This document shows positions 1-10,129 of a DNA stretch of 64,000 bases, in pieces (the stretch's first letter is position 1; every line of letters begins with the position of its first letter). Below the pieces are notes generated by a model. It was not told the DNA's origin. It searched no databases and saw nothing but the letters and a program-made list of their open reading frames with translations. The position numbers were made by a program, and so were the translations under genes. The DNA comes from Leuctra nigra (taxonomy: Eukaryota; Arthropoda; Insecta; Plecoptera; Leuctridae): assembly GCA_934045905.1 (NCBI GenBank), contig OW203762.1, positions 42,633,702-42,697,701 on the forward strand, in the 5' to 3' direction.

Positions 1-659
1 CCTAATGTCAGGATCTTAGCCTCTTCACTGGCAAACACTTGCAAACTAAACGAAACGGTCGTACTGTTGTACGGTTGCAACCATGGTGGTTGCAACCGTT
101 CAACTGATGACTTGTCATAACTGAAAACTGGAGTAAATATTATTTCTTTGAGCTGATTTCCTTGCTCTGAGAAGTAATTTATAATGTTTGATTGTAGCAC
201 TTGATGTTGCCGGTCTCACTGACCATTTTAAATATCCAACAACCATAGAGTAGAAATGGAATGAAGAGCCATGCAGCTCGATACACCCAGTGTGTCTCAA
301 CTAATTTCCACATTAAGATATAAGATGATCCTGTTTCGAGTCTTTCCAGAGGTGATATTATTTCAAATATATCAGAAACCGATCGAAGGTAATATCATTC
401 GTGTTTGCCTGCGTCTGTTTAGATTACAACTGCTGCCAGAGGGACAGTTGACTCAGTAAAATACATTTTGTAGGAGTTACGGTTGAGCTCGACACTTAAT
501 TAATGTTACATAATTTGTTACAAACAGTATAATATGTTTATATTCGGGATTCATCACACTTGTAGTAACTGATCAACAAGATTATTATCGGCGGCGTCTC
601 TCTAGGTGATGGGGGAAGAAGTCGCTTGCCGACATCGTAAGATGATGATGTATTAGGCC

Positions 660-661
<2 letters not shown>
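1..661. other. Intergenic, no gene seen
   Basis: Short ORFs only, none with family resemblance or splice context. Nothing else recognised before the G-run that follows. Confidence 0.5.

Positions 662-692
<31 letters not shown>
662..692. repeat. 31-base G homopolymer
   Basis: An uninterrupted run of 31 G. Such runs are prone to slippage, so the exact length may be an assembly or sequencing artefact. A 20-base C run occurs near the other end of the window and two 16-18-base G runs lie in a MITE at 24.4-24.7 kb. Confidence 0.9.
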
Positions 693-693
<1 letters not shown>

Positions 694-1312
694 TAATTCA
701 TTTCACCACACTGTCGCAGTTCCTGTGTGGGATTGCCTCATTTCCCATCACACGAAGAACTCAAATAATCATTTCTCAGACAACGAAGATTCTCTCCAAC
801 GTTTCCTTCCTTTCTCAAATGAACAAGCGTTGAAATGAAATAATTAAACCATTTAAATATAATTTGAATTCACAAGTAATTACGTTGGAAATTTACAAAT
901 GCAGCGAACTGACAAAGAACCCTTACCAATCCAGCAATCCATATTTACTTTGTAATGTAAATTAGGTAATTGGGAAAAGAATCGTTTATTCTAGATAACT
1001 TTCAAATTCCCGATTCTGCTGGAATCCATTCACAGCGATTTGGATTAACATTTGTACCGAATCGGATTACATCGGATTCGGGATCTTAAAGTAATTAATA
1101 GAATAAGTTATAGTTTTTGTGATTTTTTGTGATTGAAGAAAGTTTAGAATGGAAGTGTCTTTTTGGTCATGTAGCTGAATTTATTTTTGAAATATCACAA
1201 ACCTATTCAAAAAATAACGTTTAGAGAGTAAAACAAGTCAAATCGTTATAAGCCATATTTTAATTTGTTTTAATTATTTTTTTAATTGAATTTTCATATA
1301 CGTGCAATGAAT

Positions 1313-1514
1313 GGGCACAATAAAAATTGATCGGCGAACAAATTGAATGACTGCTGGTCATGTAAGAATCAAAGCTTGTTATTATCATTGAAATGTGAGG
1401 TCACCTACTATAGAGTGAGACAAGGAGATCGCTTGGACTGACTTCTGATGGTGCGATCTAACATTTTTCAGTCAATCAGATTTATTGAATGATCAGTTTT
1501 AGTTGTGCCAAGAG
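1313..1514. mobile_element. Decayed MITE, older copy of the 25.8-kb element
   Basis: The interior (about 1345-1490) is nearly identical to 25840-25995, including the phrase TGACTGCTGGTCATGT and TCTGATGGTGCGATCT. The outer inverted repeats are degraded: GGCACAATAAAAATTGAT on the left against an inverted GGCACAACTAAAACTGAT on the right. This looks like an older insertion of the TA-flanked element at 25806-26016. Confidence 0.7.
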
Positions 1515-1519
1515 TACCT

Positions 1520-2423
1520 ATCGGAAGACGTCAAGCCGTACAGGTTTCATCCAAAAATTAGTGATTTCCCCCAAAATCTTAGAAGTTTTATATGGACGCT
1601 GGATTTCCAGGTACAATTCCTCACCCAGAAGCAATTTGTAAAAAGATAATTCTAAATAAGTTATATCTAAAAAAACAGCAACAAACGCTCCCTAGTCCTT
1701 CTACACGAACACTTTTTGTTTTCTCTAAAAGGAAGACAAATCTTTCAGCCAACCGATGTTCCAAGTAAACCAATTAGCCTAATGAGAGTGAAGAAAATGT
1801 GACACAATGTGTGTATGGTACACATCACATCGACGCCTCAGACAATAGAGCGTCGTCGTGCAGACGTCGGTGGCGTCTCACCCACTAACACAGTTTGTGT
1901 AGCTTGCGAGAGAGATAGAAGAGACTTGCCACTGATAGGGAAACTAATTGTGTAGCGAAGAGATGGAGTTGCTCTGCGGGAGGTCTATCTCGAGGTAGCA
2001 CAGGGGTTGACTGATGGAATGAACCAATCTTGCTGAAATTGTATCAACAGGGAGGTGGAAGAAAGTACAGATTTCTGCTTCATCCTTTCTTGATGGTTAT
2101 TTATCTTAAAGTCATAAAAGGAATATTTTCTTCTAGATTGTTTAAAATTATAATTGAGCGAGCGTATCGAACGTCTCCATTCAAGACTTTTGGACACTGT
2201 TTTTTAATCAGTTGGGACGACACAGGTCACATTGTTTTTCCGGTCGAGCTGAAATTTTGTACATACTAATATAGTTTTTGATATAGAACTCTGATTGGTT
2301 GAAAAAATGTTAAAATTAAAATACATTTCTCCTGATTACCTTAGCTGATAAATTAAAATGGTCAGATCAATAGTTCAAATTTTGCATGGCCAACCCGCCG
2401 GTAGTCCCCTGTCATTTTGTAAC
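1520..2423. other. Intergenic, one repeat-family fragment
   Basis: No supported gene. Bases 2152-2178 carry a short inverted copy (TTGAGCGAGCGTATCGAACG) of the terminal signature of the unclassified repeat family found at 9.0, 37.6 and 41.4 kb. Confidence 0.45.
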
Positions 2424-3425
2424 GCGAGTAGTCACCTGGGGTCTGACATACCCCATTTAATATTGGCTCCTATGTACATTTGGAAGGTATTTTGAGTGTC
2501 AATTTATTTTTAATGTCATTGTGTATGTATTACTCTAATACATGACACCAAATATTGCCATATTAATGATGCTTTATATTTATTTTATATATTTTAATGC
2601 AAAATGGAAAAAATACGAAATTTTAGAGGATCCTTGCAATTATTTGAAATAAATATATTTAAATCGGTTAATTTAGGCATATAATATTTTTATTTGTATA
2701 CTCTATGGATACATTGATCATATAATAGGAAAATATATATCATTAATAAGTAGCATGAATGCTTCCATAGCCATTGCATTGAAATATACGTATTTTCCTA
2801 TGCATTTAGCATAGGGAAACATTTTATTCCCAAAAAGCACTTTCTAAGGCCCGGAATAACGAAAGTTAAATTGTGCTGGATTAACTAACTTTTGGATTAA
2901 ATTCAATTGTTTTACTCATTTTGAGGTATCTGATTGGCTGTGCCGCCAATTTATTCCAATATTTAGTTAATCCGGCTCAGATTAACTTTGGTTACTTATA
3001 CCGGCCCTTAGAAAATCCGCGTTAAAGTCGTCGCCAAAACTTAAAATCATTAATGCGTGATGGATTTATCAAAACATTTATGTTATTACTACCTAATTAA
3101 AAATTTATTAGAAGTACTTATAAATTAACAGTAAATAGAGATTTTTTTATTTTTGAAAATTGTGTAAAAATAGTAACGGAAGTAGTCACCTGGGGTCCGA
3201 CGACCTACCTATATATACAACTCAGTGGGTCTGACAGGTCCACCAAAACTTTGAAGCCCTGCTGTTCGTCACATATTTTTTTTAGATGTGCAACATTGTC
3301 TGAGTTCAGTGTCTAACTTGAAGGTACTGAGAAGGAAAAAAGCATAGTGCTGCTATCCTTAAAGAAACAGGAGAAATGGCAAGGCTAGGGGTCTGACAGA
3401 CCCCAGATGACTACTCGAGGGTTAA
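2424..3425. mobile_element. Probable TTAA-type element, about 1 kb, with a MITE nested inside
   Basis: The ends are inverted copies of a 30-base signature. The left end has CGAGTAGTCACCTGGGGTC (2425 on) and the right end, read inverted, has CGAGTAGTCATCTGGGGTC (to 3420). The right end is followed by TTAA (3422-3425), the target of piggyBac-like elements; the left flank TGTAAC is degraded. A third, direct copy of the signature (AGTAGTCACCTGGGGTCCGA) lies inside at about 3181-3200. No transposase ORF is visible, so if this is a transposon it is non-autonomous. Confidence 0.55.
2840..3010. mobile_element. MITE with about 45-bp inverted repeats
   Basis: The left arm TAAGGCCCGGAATAACGAAA pairs imperfectly with the right arm, which read inverted begins TAAGGGCCGGTATAAGTAAC. 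The arms continue into GGATTAACTAA on both sides. The flanks are themselves complementary (TTTC/GAAA), so the target duplication cannot be fixed. It sits inside the larger 2424-3425 element. Confidence 0.75.
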
Positions 3426-4330
3426 AACTGCCATTTGCTATTATTTTACATTTTTTTAAAAACAGTTGTCAGAAATGTGACGGTAACGAAATGGAAATTC
3501 TACTGCAACGAGATCTGATTTACTTTATGTATCCAGAGTGTAGATGGCTATTCACAGTTTCAATGAAAAACAGGTACGATTTATGTTGACGAGTGGATCA
3601 AAATGCCAATAATTATGAAATGCGTTACGAAATTATTTAACATTTTGCATGTATACGCCGTACGCTTTGCTCTTCAATGCGTTACACCGAGAGTTTTCTG
3701 TATAAATTGCATGTCTATTACATTGTGTAATACTAGTTGAATTAGAAATAAGGAAAATACACAATCGTACTTAGCATACTACTGTTGGATACCATACAGA
3801 CTTCCGAGAGTTCATACACATTTCAAATTCAGTAACTTCAAATATTTTAAATTTTTGTAAAATACATACATACATAACAAAAGTTTGCTAAAAGTTCAAA
3901 TGAATTTTAATGTGTCAAGTGTTCATACTTGTTCCGAGTTCGTATAAAGTATTTTATACGAACTCGTTGAAATTGAATTTGATGTCCAAAGTAATAGCAA
4001 CGATCGAAAACATCGTTCACAACTCACCTACATTTCGTATTATCTACAGGAATAAATAAAATTGCAATTAGTACCCCAAATTAAACAATATATGGATTAA
4101 CTTGTCCATTGTATAAACTATTATGAGCAATTTACTTACGATTCTTGTGACGTCAGCTGCCGGTACTTCTTGGTCGGCGAGGTTCATTTCAGTTAATTAA
4201 TTAATTTTTGCACCATGGGAGATTATTTAATTTGATAATAATTAAACGTCGTTGCCATTTGAAGCTATACACATCCATACAATCAATAATGATTTATGAC
4301 TTAAAATTAAGTTGTAAAGTATATTTTGGA
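3426..4330. other. Intergenic, no gene seen
   Basis: AT-rich sequence with stop codons in all frames. One perfect hairpin, GAGTTCGTATAAAG with its complement after a few bases, lies at about 3940-3967. Nothing else stands out. Confidence 0.45.
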
Positions 4331-4339
4331 AACACGAAA

Positions 4340-4600
4340 TGTTTGCTCACGAAATCCTCCGATCTCTGGAATGAATGATGAGATTGTTGTCACTCGAGAG
4401 AGATGCGAATGAAGTGATATCTCAGAGTCAATCCGATGAGGAGCGAGATAGAAATCAGCGTCTCGGCGTCCTGCGCCTCGAGCACATGGGGACGTGGACA
4501 CGCCCCGCGACGCCGGGACACGCCTCTGTGGTCGTCGCGACGTGGACACGGCACCTCCACCGGCGTAACATCAGATGACTCCAAGCAGGGGGCCTATTCT
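4340..4600. other. GC-rich unexplained island
   Basis: A roughly 200-base patch rich in CpG (for example GACGCCGGGACACGCC) in otherwise AT-rich DNA. Overlapping short ORFs occur on both strands but in mutually exclusive frames, with no recognisable domain or splice sites. It could be a promoter or an exon of an unrecognised gene. Confidence 0.3.
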
Positions 4601-4904
4601 CGAGTTTGTTGAAAATGTTCGCCATGTGGAAATGAGCCACTACCACGCCACTACACAATGGATTCAACTACTGTATCATTGATAAAACAAAAGATTTCGC
4701 TTGATTTCGCATAGTCGAACATTTTCGCTTGCGGTTTCGATTCGAGACAAGGCACACAGGGTCCTGATTCTACAAATTTTCGAATGCTAGCGGAATCGCA
4801 ATGAGTAAAGAAAAAATGAAAAAATCTCTTTGCTATAAGTCTGTCGTCCCACCCAAACGTGACAGTGGAATTCTTCAGCAAAACAATTATTTTGATTATT
4901 CCTA

Positions 4905-5030
4905 GATTTGTATTTATTTATTTATACATCTTACAAAATGATAATAAAAATTATCATAGTGGCAAGGAATTACAATAACTAATAAAATAACAATAATGAC
5001 AATAATAACAAATAACAATCAATAAGTTCA
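4905..5030 (-). mobile_element. Truncated LINE 3' end
   Basis: Read on the minus strand, this segment matches the tail of the LINE remnant at 18990-19262: a TTATTATTGTCATTATT-like stretch, then GCCACTATGATAATTTTTAT, then TTTTGTAAGATGTATAAATA. It is a 5'-truncated copy of the same family. Confidence 0.75.
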
Positions 5031-7997
5031 GTGTTGAATTCAGGAAAACCTGCGGTCCTTCTTATCCAAGTCGAACAACGAATTTACTTAAATAAATATC
5101 GAAAATGTAGATACTTTAAATGTTATCGAAGTAAAACAATCTCATTCTACTGCCACGTTCGGGTGGGACGGACTATAGCGTATTTGCTTAATGATTACGC
5201 GGTAATTTACAAAACCCATACAATTTAAATTCAAAAAAGTTATTTCATTGTTCAAAATCCAGTTCAATGTATGATTTTTTGGGAGTGATTCAAATCTAGT
5301 CAGAATTCCTAATGTGATAACCAAAAAAATATTATTTATTGTCTATACACTTGGTTGGAACCCAATCACTCAGTTAACCTCCACTGTTTGGAACTAATAA
5401 TTAGATTTTTTATTTTAATTTCACTTCCTCTGTGAAATGCCTCTTCATCTGAATGAATATTGAATAATTGATTGTAACTTCATATAATTTAAACACAACG
5501 GTTCAAAGATTAAATTCTAAAATACTTTCCATTGATTGTTGGAACATTTTCAATTCCTTTATTATGTGCAACCATGTGTAACACTAAAAAAACACACTTA
5601 TTATTTGTACCTACCTGGTTATACTGTCCTGAAGAAGATTCCAATAGAGGAATCGTAACATGACTAGATAATTTCAATAACAGATTAAATGTGACGAAAT
5701 ATTCCAAAGATATAACTTAATGTAAAAGAAAAAAATGTTTCTAACATTTATTAGATTATTATAATAAAAGCTCAATTTGCACGGAGCAATGTGCCACACT
5801 TATTGATAGAGATTAAAATATAATAGTGATATAAAAGTTGAGCTCAAGTTCTGTGACAGGAAGTTGTTCGTGTAAATATATAATTGTATAAAATGGGAAT
5901 GTGACCACTTCTTGGTAGAAATTAGAATATGTTCTAAATGATATAAAAGTTGGGCTCAGTTCGATGACAAGAGGTTGCTTCAGCCTTCGTAAATACAAAA
6001 TTGTATAAAATGGGAATGTGACATAGAAGTTTTAATGGAAGTCTCACATGTTCGAAATTGCCAACTTCCTGAAGATCCTCCAGTTGAAATAACGATTCAG
6101 ATGTGAATCTGATGCAGATGACAATAGTCTGGGTCGGAGAGGTCCCTGGTGCGCGAGGCATTCTCCAGCCAATGGAAGGGGATGAAACCCGTCTATTGGG
6201 GAGACTTGCGCCTGGCAGGGAGGCAACCCGCAGTGTCGCGAGCCAATGGCATGCTGTTTCACTGTCTACACTTCTTGTCTGTATCACGATAGAAAGATAC
6301 AAGATTACATCAAATGAATCCATTATGGTTTAATTATACATCAAATCCGTTCACCGTAAGAATAGTAACGACCTGCCAAGTTTTATTAATTTCTCTCAAT
6401 ATTGAATAATTACAATTTAATTAATGGCTGCAGTAAAGATATCTGTAATTATATTTTATAATGTTAATTAATTGATTCTAATACATTGCTGGATGACAAT
6501 CTAATAAAATGGCTCGACTCTTGTTTAAGGTCGTCATTCTTACAGTGAATGAATTTTGGTTCAACTCTTTTTTAGTCAAAAGTGCACTCAGAATCAAAAT
6601 TATTCAATCCTTCAGCAAGCAGGCTTCAAATTGTGTACACTTGACAATGCATACATTAAAACATTAAACCAATCTAGCATCTATAATTCTACCGCTCTTT
6701 TTCAATTTTCTAAGATAGTACTTCATTCATTTTGTATTGAATGTGAAGAGAAAAATTTAATATCTGCGTACAAAATTATTTAAGGATTTTCAATATTTCT
6801 ATGATTTTCAGTGTCTGCATATTTTCCATGGCAAATATCACAATAAAAATAAATGAGAGTTACATGTGGAATATGCAATAATAATAATAATAATAATTTT
6901 TAATATGCTCATTGATTTGAGGGAAGAAAGTTAGGTGACGTAAGTAAAGTCAATGTAAACATTTAACGGAAATCATTTAATTTCAATTTAGCAGTTCAGA
7001 TCCATTTTTTAAATTAAATCAGTAGATAGGTAACACACAATATAATTCCTGAGCATCTCAGGTAGGTAGCATGACATATTGCAGAAATATAAAATTTTGA
7101 AAGTAGATACCTATCGATATTCCAGAATTTGTTATGCCAGTAAAGTAATAATAACAGTGAGAGGTAAAACTCTACTAAACATTATATAATAACAATTCTA
7201 AGCAATGGATACAGCATTTGATTTAACACGCTCGTTACAGTACTGCCTAAACCATTTGATACCCTACATTTTACGAGCTAGCTGCACAATTAACACATAG
7301 ACTTTGGTTGGACCCCGATTACCAAGCGAGTTCCAAATAACACTTCACATTAATAAGATAATTCCACATTCAGACAGTGTCAATGGCATTATAAACCATC
7401 CTGCTACTGGATAAAATAAAATAAAATTCTCCGACTTGTATTGACCCACTCTAACACAGGCTATACATGTTTTACAGTGTGTCAGAAACCGAAATTCACA
7501 TTAATTATATATTCTCATCTATCTAAAACCAAAAGCAATCACAAGTGAACTAAATTGTCTACACTAGTCAACACAATTAATATTTAAATAAAACAAAAAG
7601 TTTGAGAATCAAAGAATATACTTCGAATATTTAGCTGGGATTACTGTGGGTTTATCAAGTAGAGATTAAAAACATGCAACAATAAAATGTTGTATCGGTT
7701 AATCTAGAGCTAGGAGTAAATAGAGATTGTGCTGGGCGAGTTGAGATCAAGTTTCAATTACCTACATTGAGATTTCTAACACGGTAATAAAATGTTGTAT
7801 ATTATATTTATTAATCTATTTTGTACGATCTCCACTACATTGTGCTCTACAAAGACCACTTCACCTCGTTCAAGGCACAAATGATTGATCATGCCAGACT
7901 TTAACAATCGATGTGGTGGTAGTAGTTGGTGGGTAAACCCTCCATCGACTCCCTGTTCCGTGAGAGAAGGGGAACAGAACGAAAGCTAGGAAAATTC
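5031..7997. other. Long gene-free stretch
   Basis: No coding region can be supported. Two tandem-like related segments containing GATATAAAAGTTG followed by a TATAAAATGGGAATGTGAC phrase occur at about 5828-5905 and 5940-6022. An (AAT)7 run is at 6877-6897. The patch 6080-6290 is GC-richer, contains two CCAATGG motifs and may be a regulatory region, but has no identifiable gene beside it. Confidence 0.4.
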
Positions 7998-8110
7998 TCT
8001 ATGAAAAGCATTGATAAGCGAGTCGGCCGGCGAGCAGGTATGTGCGACACCTCAAACAAAATTTTCAGCTAGATCAGAGACAGTGACCTGTGTATTGCAC
8101 CAACAACAGG
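7998..8110. repeat. Fragment related to the unclassified repeat family
   Basis: Contains TTGATAAGCGAG, then GCGACACCTCAAAC, then AAAATTTTCAGCTAGATC. This follows the order of phrases in the fuller copies at 37.6 and 41.4 kb (TTGATGAGCGAGC, CGCAACACCTCGAACCG, AAATTTCAGCTCGATCG). Similarity is short and the assignment is tentative. Confidence 0.35.
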
Positions 8111-8130
8111 AAAAAAATAAAACAAATGAT

Positions 8131-8591
8131 TTAAGGGTGGTCATATATATTTTCCCGCCAAAAGCGGTTTGGAGCGGTTTTCGAGCGAAATACAAAATAT
8201 AAATTGCCATATTTGGTAAACGGTTATGAATATCAAAAAAGCAAGCCAGAGGTTACAATTACATGTATTCAACCTTTATCTACATTTTCATCGCTTACTG
8301 TCATAACTTTGCTCCTACTATGTGGTCAGTATGTGTCAAGCACGATTCACAAAAACGCGTCCGTCGCTCGCACGGAGCGTTTTCGTGCCCGACACATACT
8401 GACCACGTAGTAGGAGCAAAGTTATGACAGTAAGCGATGAAAATGTAGATAAAGGTTGAATACATGTCACCTCTGTCATGCATTTTCGATATTCATAACC
8501 CTTTGCCAAATATGGTCATTTATATTTTGTATTTCGCTCGAAAACCGCTCCAAACCGCTTTTGGCGGGAAAAAATATATGACCGGCCTTAA
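8131..8591. mobile_element. Foldback MITE with TTAA target duplications
   Basis: Nearly the whole element is one long palindrome. The left arm (8135-8345) runs from GGGTGGTCATATATATTTTC and the right arm (8375-8587) is its inverted copy ending ATATGACCGGCC. Landmarks such as CCGCCAAAAGCGGTTTGGAG and CAGTATGTGTC appear inverted in the other arm. It is flanked by TTAA at 8131-8134 and 8588-8591, the target duplication of piggyBac-type transposases. There is no coding capacity. The unpaired loop is only about 30 bases. Confidence 0.9.
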
Positions 8592-9005
8592 GGAAGAATA
8601 AAAAAAATACAGTAATTGTTTAAGTTGTTACAATGTGTAAATAATACACTCTCAAGAACTTTGCCATTTACATCGTGTCTCTTTCCCTTCTCTTGAGCTA
8701 CAAGGATTAATCTGACAAAGTAAACAGTACCTAGTACAAATTGTTGCTTTCGGGTCAAGTCGACACAATGAAACTCAGCTTTGAATCAATCAGTAAAATT
8801 TTCAACACTAAAGCTTTTTTAATTTTATTGAATTATTCTTCAATATGTGATTAAAACGTGCAATTAAAAGGTATATCACCTATCAACACTTGTTTTATCT
8901 GTATTTTGGTATCCTCTCTTCCATACCTTGACCATTACAAGCTGGAATGAAAGGTGACCAAATAATCATTTTATCATACAGATTTTATTTTGGTGTTATG
9001 CAATA

Positions 9006-9638
9006 AAGGAAAACGCTCTGTGTAACGCGTTGATAAGCAAGCCTTCGTATAGCATGCAATTTGATATGCGTTTGCAAGTCATCTGCTCTACAGGCAGATG
9101 TGATAGAAGTGATACAATATTTGAAATTATTAGCATAATAGTGAAACATTTCAAGATTATAGAATAAAATGTTCTTAAAATGTCAATAACCTTTGAAATT
9201 AACAACAGATCAGTCAGAAAATTTGCAAAAAATAGATAAAACGTTGGTCCGATTGTCAATGCAAAGTTTTAAGTTGATCGGTCAAACGGTTCAAGTTTAA
9301 ATTTCAAAAATCACAGTAGGTATTCATAAACTTGAATTTTAACCAAACAACGGATTTTCAAGAAATTTATAATTCTACAACTATAAGACAGCCTCAAAAA
9401 CTGCAAAAAATTTTGATTTGATCGAATAGTGTGAGCTGCAGGCCATTTTCATTTATCAACGCATCACAGGATCCTGTTAAAAAATGATCCCAGAGTCTGC
9501 ATAGATTACATTAATTAGTGTTGTGCAAAATTTCAGATCGATCGGTTGAACAGTTTGACCTGGGCAGTGTAGGCAAAAAAAAACACCCAGAGAAAGTGCC
9601 ATAAGAGTACTGCGATGACGCTCCCTACGTTCGTTTAA
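9006..9638. repeat. Unclassified interspersed repeat, copy A
   Basis: Begins GGAAAACGCTCTGTGTAACG and ends near GACGCTCCCTACGTTCG. Inside is a degenerate repeated phrase built on 'GTTGGTCCxATTGTCAATGC' then AAAGTTTTAAGTTGATCGGT, seen again at about 9410 and 9525 (CAAAATTTCAGATCGATCGG). It shares ends and phrases with copies B (37561-38549) and C (41397-42256) but is shorter and more diverged. It lies a few hundred bases downstream of the KLHL18 stop and could be transcribed in its 3' UTR. Confidence 0.75.
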
Positions 9639-9918
9639 TTATCTCAGGGATTTGTAGATAAATCCATATTATATTATATTTATCAAAATGTGACATCAAA
9701 CAGATTGAAAATCAAAGACTAAGTCAGAACCATAAAAATAAAAGGAGCATTTGGATGCACCTTAGTACACACTGTACACATCACACAATCACTTTGAGGT
9801 GCTGACAAAAAGGACGACAACATGAAGCATAGAAACCTGTCAGCAGCTAGAACTTCTTCCACAATTTGAGTTTAAAAGCAGGAATTCTCACGTGCGTGGA
9901 GTTTGACTGCGGTGACAT

Positions 9919-10129
9919 TCAACAGATGGGAATGACACCCACCCCCACGCCACCTTCATGAGCACACATCGAGGCAACAAATGACCAGGAATCGGTGCTT
10001 GGATCGTATACTTCAACCGTTGCCAGGTTGGTAACTCCGTCGTAGCCGCCGATGGCCCATAGTTTCCCCATGTTGGCTACAAGGGCAACACGACTCCTCA
10101 TTGTGTTCATTGGAGCTACAAGTTTCCAG
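9919..10129 (-). CDS. KLHL18: KLHL18 coding exon 5 (last)
   Basis: Encodes the sixth Kelch repeat ([20 protein letters not shown]) and the stop TGA. The acceptor CTTTGCAG precedes it. Its first base completes an alanine codon begun in exon 4. Confidence 0.93.

Noticed and set aside
4307..4667. Overlapping short ORFs on both strands in the GC-rich patch
   Set aside because: Open frames are expected in GC-rich DNA; they conflict with each other and show no domain, start context or splice sites.
5934..6323. 129-codon minus-strand ORF
   Set aside because: Low-complexity product unlike any family; the open frame follows from the GC-richer patch.
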